Assembly (NCBI GenBank): GCA_025200525.1
Contig: CM045758.1
Coordinates: forward strand, 4,084,706 to 4,148,705
Direction of reading: 5' to 3'
DNA from: Camellia lanceoleosa
Lineage: Eukaryota > Streptophyta > Magnoliopsida > Ericales > Theaceae
DNA length: 64,000 bases
Shown: positions 57,606 to 64,000 of the stretch, piece after piece
Layout: each line of letters begins with the position of its first letter
Numbering within the stretch: position 1 is the first letter of the stretch
The notes under the pieces: generated by a model
Database searches by the model: none
Told to the model about the DNA's origin: nothing
Seen by the model: the letters and a program-made list of their open reading frames with translations, nothing else
Translations under genes and position numbers: made by a program

Positions 57606-59410
57606 AGCCTCTTTTTTTCCTTTTATTCATAACAGAACAGACTGAAATTTCTGCGGATGGGCCACTCGAGCAGCCCTAATTTCTGGTCGAGCAGTGGTGG
57701 GCCGCACGTGCGGTAAGGTGGCAGGCTAGGAATTGTCACTACTCGCACAGAGAATTTACTTTTGTGCCACTTTTTGCTTGAATTTGTGTGTTTCCTGCCA
57801 AATCCGTACAAGTGTACAAAACACATTATCTCTTCCAAATAAACAAAATTCAATGACTATAAATGTGACTTAAGCGGCCTCAATGTGATACCTTTTGGCC
57901 TACATCACATCTCGCAACTTACATTTTGCTGGTCCTCAAACAAAACAATAGAAATAACGAAAATAAAATACTCTAAGCCACTTTCGTGGGGATCACGATT
58001 GCATTTAACATATGCAACAAACCTTTAAACCACAAAGTTACCCCAAGTGAATGAGTCTAGTCTTGTGAGGGTTTCCAAAAATGATATGCACAAACATTAA
58101 CATATTCACATTTGCCCAACAACAAAAAGTAATCACATTACTTCAACTATCAATTAACTTATGTGCCAACTACAGTATAATATTAAGACATGATGAGTCA
58201 TTGAAAGCACAATGGACAAGCATGAAGGAATCTATTGAGCAAGAACCACAATTCCATATTACAAAAGTTAAGTCCCCTGTACTTGCGAATGCTAGTAAAC
58301 ACATCATCAGTGCCCTTGGTGTAAAGTGCAGTCTACATTCACTATAATAGCTCAATGTAACTCATAATAACACTCAACATATACAGAAAAACTAAACTTT
58401 TACAACCAAGATTCTCAAATTTTTCTCTCTTTTTTTTTTATTTTTTATTTTTAGATTGTGCAATGTCCTAATCCATTAAGCTTCTAATCAACCCATGTAG
58501 CAAGCATTGGGCCAATGACTCCCAAACCAGACGGTTTTAGGGCATTAGGTGTGAAGACACCCCAACGGGCTTAATCACTCGAGCTGAAAAGGCTACGGAT
58601 CCGAACAAGTCATTATTTTTTCTTAACTGTGCAATGTCTAGGTCTCTTAAGCTTTTTAATTAACCCATGTAGCAAGTATTGGGCCAATAACTCCCAAGCT
58701 AGATGGTTTTAGGGCACTAGGTGTAAAGACACCCATACGAGCTTAATAACTCGAGTTAAAGAGGCTACGAACCCAAACAAGTCAAGGTTTTTTTAAATTA
58801 TTTATTTATTTATTTATGTTTTTTTTGAGAATCAAGGCTACTCATTTATTATTTTTTGTAACACTAACAATTATCAATGATGTACACTAGGGATTAGAAT
58901 AGAGAGGTCACCGCTATGAAAGTGTGTTCATGTGAATTAAGGCATACTCATGACAAGTATACTAGTACTACAAACACAAACAACTCTCCTATTGCAAACA
59001 TCACATGCGAGTATTTATCCAATAAACTCTTTTCATACAAGTCCACTATGTTCCCCAATTAACATATGCTTATATCACCATCATACTGGCAAAAAGTGAA
59101 CATCAAGTGAAGTGCTGTAATCAAGTGCAGCAAGTACAAACATGAATTGTTTTTATAAATACCCTCACCCCTCAACTGGAATACAACATTATCCTCAATG
59201 TAAGCAACTGTAAAGTAGACAGTAAAATGAGAGAGAGAGGATCTTACCATACGACGTAGGCGCACATACAGCGAGGTAGAGACGAACCAAACACACATAC
59301 ATACACACATTGTTTTTGTTTTTTGACTGTACTGTATAAAAGGAAAAGAAAAATAAAATAAAAAAAACAAAAATAAATAAAGAAATAAAACAAAGAAAAT
59401 AAATCGTATA
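57606..59410 (-). other. Athila 3' non-coding region
   Basis: Between the env-position ORF and the probable LTR. Contains one CCGCACGTGCGG palindrome near 57702 and a tandem repeat listed separately. No gene. Confidence 0.45.
58455..58790. repeat. Tandem repeat, two units of about 167 bp
   Basis: Unit 1 about 58455-58620 and unit 2 about 58624-58790 share 'gtgcaatgtc', 'taacccatgtagcaag.att', 'gggccaat.actcccaa', 'ggttttagggca.taggtgt', 'aagacaccc' and 'gaggctacg'. It lies inside the Athila 3' non-coding region. Confidence 0.8.
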
Positions 59411-60480
59411 TCACTGATTTGGATCTGGCGATGGTAGAAAGTGTTGCTCAAATAAGGCATGCATCAGCATTCGAGTCTCGAATGTCTCATCATGAACCCT
59501 AGCGCCAAGCTTATACTCGAGCTGACGGGCATTAACTTGGTCAAATGTCGTATGTGAGTAATCCCGATATGCCTGATAGTTTGTCCGGAGATCAACCACA
59601 GATTGCTGAATGGCGGCTTGATTATCCAATATAGCCTGATATTGCGCGCGCGTCATACGGAATGGCAGTGGCTCTGGCACGGTGGCGGGCTTTTCCAGAA
59701 CATCATTAGGATTGGTCGGGGCATCGGGGAGGACTAGTGGAGGTGGCAGGCAAGCAGTGGTTTGGCGCCATTCGGTTTTAGTATAGAGCGTTGGCGGTGG
59801 AAGCTGAACTTCATTGGGGTCGAGTGGGTAAGTCCTTTGGCCTTTGATGAGTGTTGTAATGAAGTTGGTGAATGGGAGGACCCATGTAGAACCGCCTCGG
59901 GTGTTGCACAATTTGACTTTGTTCAGTATACGGGCCATTTGGTTGAAGATCAATGAAGGGATATCAACCTAAACCTGAAATCAAATCGATGCAAGGCGTG
60001 GAGGAAGTCCTCTCGCCGTTCTTCCTTGTGGCCTAGAAGTATGATATTCTTTTTGAGAACCACATCAAGGAAGAGAAGGCGTGGTAAGTTAGCCTGACGG
60101 ATGCTGGTACAATTGTCATCATCCTGTCGCCCCTCATAGAATTTGGTCACTAATGCCGGGACTATGAGTTCCAAGTGAACACTGAGAACTACTCTGCATT
60201 GATAGTGTCCATGGAGCAGTTTAGAACCTTAGCAATGGAAGCTGGTGTGACCACTAACTTCACTCCATCAACATTGGAAAGAAGGGCTCTCAGGGCCTTG
60301 TCACTTATATATATATTTGATAAAATACTCGCACAATGCAAGGATAGGTTGGTTAAGTGACGTTGCAGATGTCTAGTAGACCTCGGTCTTCAACTTGTTT
60401 CACACTCTACATAGTGGGTTGGTGGCATCAGAAGAAGGCCACGTCAAAGGGTGTGTCTGAGGCAATTTATTTGTTGGCCT
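59411..60480 (-). pseudogene. Env-position / plant transposon-associated ORF of Athila, decayed
   Basis: Minus-strand readable pieces: SDKALRALLSNVDGVKLVVT near 60330-60260, a 74-codon piece at 60174-59950 (DDDNCTSIRQANLPRL), and a 180-codon piece at 59953-59411 (MARILNKVKLCNTRGGSTWV, a Pro-rich linker, then MTRAQYQAILDNQAAIQQSV, a helical coil-like end). Frames change at about 60175 and 59950, and stops occur upstream. The pattern resembles the 'putative plant transposon protein' domain found after pol in Athila-like elements. Function is unknown, and no membrane segment is evident in what remains. Confidence 0.55.
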
Positions 60481-60814
60481 AGATGTCGGTTGGCACGTCC
60501 CTAACTGTTATGTTGGCATTGCGAGGCCGTTTGGGTGCTCAACGGGATGATGTAGCCATACCTGCACAAAACAATACAACCAACACAACCAAAAACGTGG
60601 AACTATTATATCAGCACTCATCAAATATCGCATGCATGCACGAATCGCTCAAATCCTCCTTGTCATCACACCACCGGACTTCTGTTATTGTTGTTGTTTT
60701 TTTTTTTTTTTGGAATACTACCCTAAATTAACTTAGACAAGGTTAGCATGAAAAAAATTGACAAACGAAAATATGAAATACAAAGAATAAATAAATAAGT
60801 TAGTAGAGAAAAAG

Positions 60815-60845
<31 letters not shown>

Positions 60846-61476
60846 ACAGAAAATAAAAGCAAAAATAAGAACTAAACCACTAACCAATTAAATTGAAGTT
60901 AAAAAAAAATAAGAATCACTAACCAAACAACTACATTAAACAAAAATAGGCAACCACAAGCTATATTATTATTAGTAGTAGTATTATTTTAATTTATTTT
61001 TTTTGTTTTTTTTGGGGCCGCACATGCACCAGAGATGGCCGCATATGCGGTGGTTAGTTTCTTTGATGCCAGAAAAATATATGTATATATATATATTTAT
61101 TTTTTAAAGGTGGGTTGCACGTGTAGCTATCGATTTCTGGGTTCCAACTATTTTTTTTATTTTTTTTTCATATGTAAGGATGATGATGATGAATAATGCT
61201 CAAAAACTACCATTAAACTACCAATGTACTGATATTACAAGTGAAAACTAAGAAATGTAAACAAAAAAAGGGTGATTACCTTGAAAAAGTAGGAAGGAAA
61301 AAAAGTGAAGAGGAGAAGATGTAAGATCCGCCGGAAAAAATGGTTGTCGGAAGGTCACCAGTCGGAGAATATGGTGATGCTTCAGTGGAAACGTGGTGGT
61401 GAGAGAAGGTTGAGTGAAGGTTGAAGGAAGAAAGGTTGGTGATGGTGGGGTTTGATGGGTTTGTGAGTTTGTGGGT

Positions 61477-61512
<36 letters not shown>

Positions 61513-62509
61513 AAAGAAGATGATGAGAGGTAGAGAGACAAAGTATTTGGAAAGTGGTGGTCAAGGTGGGTCTAGGGCTTGGCTTAAAGAAATCATTTTT
61601 TTTAAAGAAATAAAATAAGTAAATAAAAATAAATAAATAAATAAAAATTGCACAAAATTTTTTTTTTTTAACAGATCGCTCGTGCGCCCATGTGGGCCGC
61701 ACATGCGGTGAATTATGAGCCGCACTATCGACGAAATTAGGCCACTCCAACGATTGTGAAAGAGAAAGGTTTTGGGCTTGAGCTGCTCGTACGGTCTAAG
61801 CCTCCGCTCGTGCACCCATTTTTTTTTTTTTGGATGGACTGCTTGTGCGCTCATTTGGGCTGCACGTGCAGTGAATATTGGGCCGCTCGTGCGTCCATTT
61901 TTGGGACTGGCCACTCATGCGCCTATATGGGCCGCACGTGCGGTCTGCTTCTTATATATATATATATTTTACAAACCCAATTACAACCCAAAAAAAATCA
62001 AACCATTTCTACCTTCATTGCACATTTGAAATAAAAATAGCACTTCGAAAACATCTAAGTGCTCAACAAGGGTATAATCTTCACGCGAAAACCACGGTTA
62101 CTACTTTTCTCCCTAACAATGTTTGTAACTTTCCCTATTCTCTAACAGGGTGACAAACTAGTTTGATTCGGTATCCAGAATCGAGGCGCATAAAGCTAAC
62201 TTGACCTATGGGGCTGCCATATCGAGTTCAAGCTGGGGTGGTTTTGAAGCAATCTCCACACCCTTAGGTATTTAAACCAGACTTTAGTCTCAAAAATTCC
62301 AAACATTTGCGTTCTAGGCTTTGCTATTCGGATTCTAGTTTCCACCATTTTAGTTGGTCACCTAGGAATTCACTGCAAACATCGTTAGATGGCTATACCA
62401 GATCGTCAAATGTCGTTCAAGCATGGTAAACACCAAGTGAATTACACCTTTAGAGGATTTAAAGTCTTCTAGATCAAAATAATTACGATGGAAGATATAT
62501 TGGGTCCGT
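60481..62509. other. Athila spacer with CGCACGTGCGG-type palindromes
   Basis: Non-coding between the env-position ORF and integrase. GC-rich palindromes (CCGCACATGC, CCGCATATGCGG, CCGCACATGCGG, CTGCACGTGCAG, CCGCACGTGCGG) lie at 61018-61050 and 61695-61940. An AG dinucleotide run occupies 61480-61511. Small frames on both strands are chance. Confidence 0.6.
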
Positions 62510-63364
62510 CAAGTGGACAACCTCAATCATCTCCTCTCTTTCAATACCATCCATATAATGTTTCAATCTTTGGCCGTTCACCTTGAAGGTCATACCATCT
62601 TGTGGATTTTTAATCTCAACTGTCCCATACGGAAATACTTCAATAACCTCATATGGGCCATCCTATTGAGACCGAAGTTTGCCTGGAAACAACTGCAATT
62701 TGGCATTGAACATCCACACTTTTTGGAGACATCCTGATGGGTGTCTTATATGCAGTGCGATAAGCCCAAAGTGCATCAACCAACTTAGTGGACCAATCTT
62801 TTCTATTGGGCCTCACAGTTTTCTCGAGGATGTGTTTGACTTCCCTATTAGAAACCTCTATTTGACCACTAGTCTGGGGATGATAAGGAGTGCCAACTTT
62901 GTGAGTGATCATGTATTTACACACCAATGCCTTGAAAAATCGGTTGCAAAAATGTTCCACACCATCACTAATTATAGCACGTGGGAACCCAAACGACAGA
63001 AAATGGTTTCATTGAGGAATTTAACCACAACTTTGTGGTCATTCATTCTGGTGGCCACTGCCTCAACCCACTTGGAGAGATAGTCCACGGCCACCAAAAT
63101 GTATTCAAATCCAAAAGATGGTGGAAAGGGACCCATAAAGTCAATGCCCCGAACATTAAAAATCTCAACAATCAAAATAGGGGTCATCGACATCATATCT
63201 GGTTGTGACATAGAGCTCATTCGTTGACAATACACACAATCTCTACAGAAGTTATGGACATCTTTGAAGATAGAGGGCCAGTAAAACCCATATTGTAAAA
63301 CCTTGGCAACGGTTTTCTGTCTACTGAAATGGCTGCCACATGCATGAGAGTGACAAAGCCTCAA
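62510..63364 (-). pseudogene. Athila integrase (pol 3' end), defective
   Basis: Minus strand. 63364-62972 holds the zinc-binding region (HSHACGSHF … CVYCQRM) and the start of the catalytic core (GIDFMGPFPPSFGFEYILVA, KWVEAVATRMND). 62960-62649 continues with [20 protein letters not shown] and [15 protein letters not shown], so the core Asp and Glu positions are present. After RMSP about 70 expected residues are missing; the frame then changes and the C-terminal part (FPGKLRS, stop, [31 protein letters not shown]) runs to about 62510. A frame break near 62965 adds to the damage. Confidence 0.85.
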
Positions 63365-63590
63365 TTTGGGAAGTTGGTTTTGAGGCTTTTTTGGCTAAAA
63401 TAGCTACAAAAAACAAAATAGGCTTTTTAGCCCAATAAGACAAAACATCACATCCAACCCATAATCATTACATTCTTTCTCTTACAAAAACCAAAAAAAG
63501 CCAAAAGCCCTTCCTAAGCTAGGCTTTTTAGCCCAGGATAAAATAATAAAAAAATCCAAAAAGCCAACCCGCTTCCCAAATGAACCCAAA
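63364..63590. mobile_element. MITE, family B, inserted in the Athila pol gene
   Basis: Left TTTGGGAAGTTGGTTTT and, right in reverse, TTTGGGAAGCGGGTTGGC, with the clearest copy of the family core (acatcacatccaacccataa). Integrase reading stops at 63364 and pol reading resumes at about 63591 on the far side, so the insertion splits the polyprotein at the start of the integrase zinc-binding region. Confidence 0.8.
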
Positions 63591-64000
63591 AGGTGAGAAG
63601 GCTATAGGTTTCACTCTTAGGCACATAAAGCCGAATCACTTGATCCGGACAATACTTGAACAATTTCGAGTCTTCCTAGAAAATAGTGATTGACTTGTGA
63701 GAAAAATTGGTCTTTGTCTTGCTTAGACCAAGTTTTAGGAATTTAACCAACCACCAAGTAATTCACTATGTGAGCAAACCACGAGAGCGTCACTTGTGAC
63801 ACCGCAAAAAGTTGCTTGTTCGAAAACGAGTCGTGCAAGGCTAAGGGACCACTTGTGTGCTCAATAAGGATTCGAGATAGATGATCTGCAGTGACATTCA
63901 CGGATCCCTTCTTGTCCCAAATTTCTAGGTCAAACTCCTGAATGAGTAGAATCCACCTAATCAACCTAGGTTTGGTTTCTTTTTTGGACAATAAGTACCG
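63591..64000 (-). pseudogene. Athila RNase H and linker to integrase (partial)
   Basis: Minus strand. 63991-63743 encodes [20 protein letters not shown] and [11 protein letters not shown], the C-terminal end of gypsy RNase H. The linker continues (DKDKFF, LFKYCPDQVIRLYVPK, YSLLTF) to the MITE, with stops near 63742 and 63675. It is cut by the window edge. Confidence 0.8.

Larger units (their letters stand above)
56821..64000 (-). mobile_element. Athila-type Ty3/gypsy retrotransposon, 3' part, runs off the window
   Basis: On the minus strand the order is RNase H (64000-63591), integrase (63364-62510), a 2-kb spacer, an env-position ORF remnant (about 60480-59411), a 3' non-coding part and a probable 3' LTR at the low-coordinate end. 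This order, and the IDFMGPFPPSFGFEYILVAV style of the integrase, fit the Athila lineage, whose members often carry a third ORF after pol. The 5' half (gag, protease, reverse transcriptase, 5' LTR) lies beyond 64000. The copy is defective. Confidence 0.8.

Overview
The window is plant nuclear DNA, almost certainly from a eudicot. It is very AT-rich, its genes have GT-AG introns and CT-rich 5' leaders, and it is packed with angiosperm repeat families (Athila gypsy, Tat/Ogre-like long LTRs, PIF/Harbinger, CACTA, MULE, hAT and Tourist MITEs). I cannot name the species. All calls were made by reading the sequence; no database search was run.

Gene content is low. The one intact, recognisable host gene is TH2 (748-9210, + strand). 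It has six coding exons that join in phase into a 621-residue fusion of a TenA domain and a HAD phosphatase, the plant thiamin monophosphate phosphatase. Its promoter abuts two MITEs, and its introns hold a Tourist MITE, a hAT MITE with a perfect 8-bp target-site duplication (TSD), and an antisense LINE remnant. A second possible gene is a 49-codon ORF at 31602-31751, with a TATA box and CT-rich leader but no recognised homology.

From about 10.05 to 21.55 kb lies a head-to-tail duplication. Comparing its two copies reveals empty sites for several insertions. These include a 2.7-kb Pack-MULE-like element (11937-14631) with a 10-bp TSD and a captured F-box/kelch gene fragment, itself hit by three later MITEs. 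Between the copies is a decayed FAR1/FHY3-type MULE transposase gene.

From 22 to 30 kb there are MITEs, a 1.1-kb CACTA element (25109-26227) with an internal tRNA-like, SINE-like segment, and a 1.7-kb Tourist-like element (28165-29879) whose core has expanded into about 1.35 kb of TGG-rich minisatellite with G-quadruplex motifs. From 30 to 41 kb the sequence is mainly anonymous, apart from the small ORF and a 2.3-kb solo-LTR-like element (33970-36255).

From 42 to 51 kb lies a decayed PIF/Harbinger-type cassette on the minus strand: a GRF zinc-finger gene, a Myb/SANT-like gene and a DDE transposase. A 4.1-kb Tat/Ogre-like solo LTR (46140-50252) splits it. That LTR landed in the second unit of a ~318-bp tandem repeat, so its insertion site can be read from the sister unit.

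From 56.8 kb to the end is the 3' part of an Athila-type gypsy retrotransposon on the minus strand (RNase H, integrase, env-position ORF, probable 3' LTR). It is inactivated by a deletion, stop codons and a MITE inside pol. Several unrelated elements carry local arrays of GC-rich palindromic motifs in otherwise AT-rich bodies, the most unusual recurring pattern in the window.
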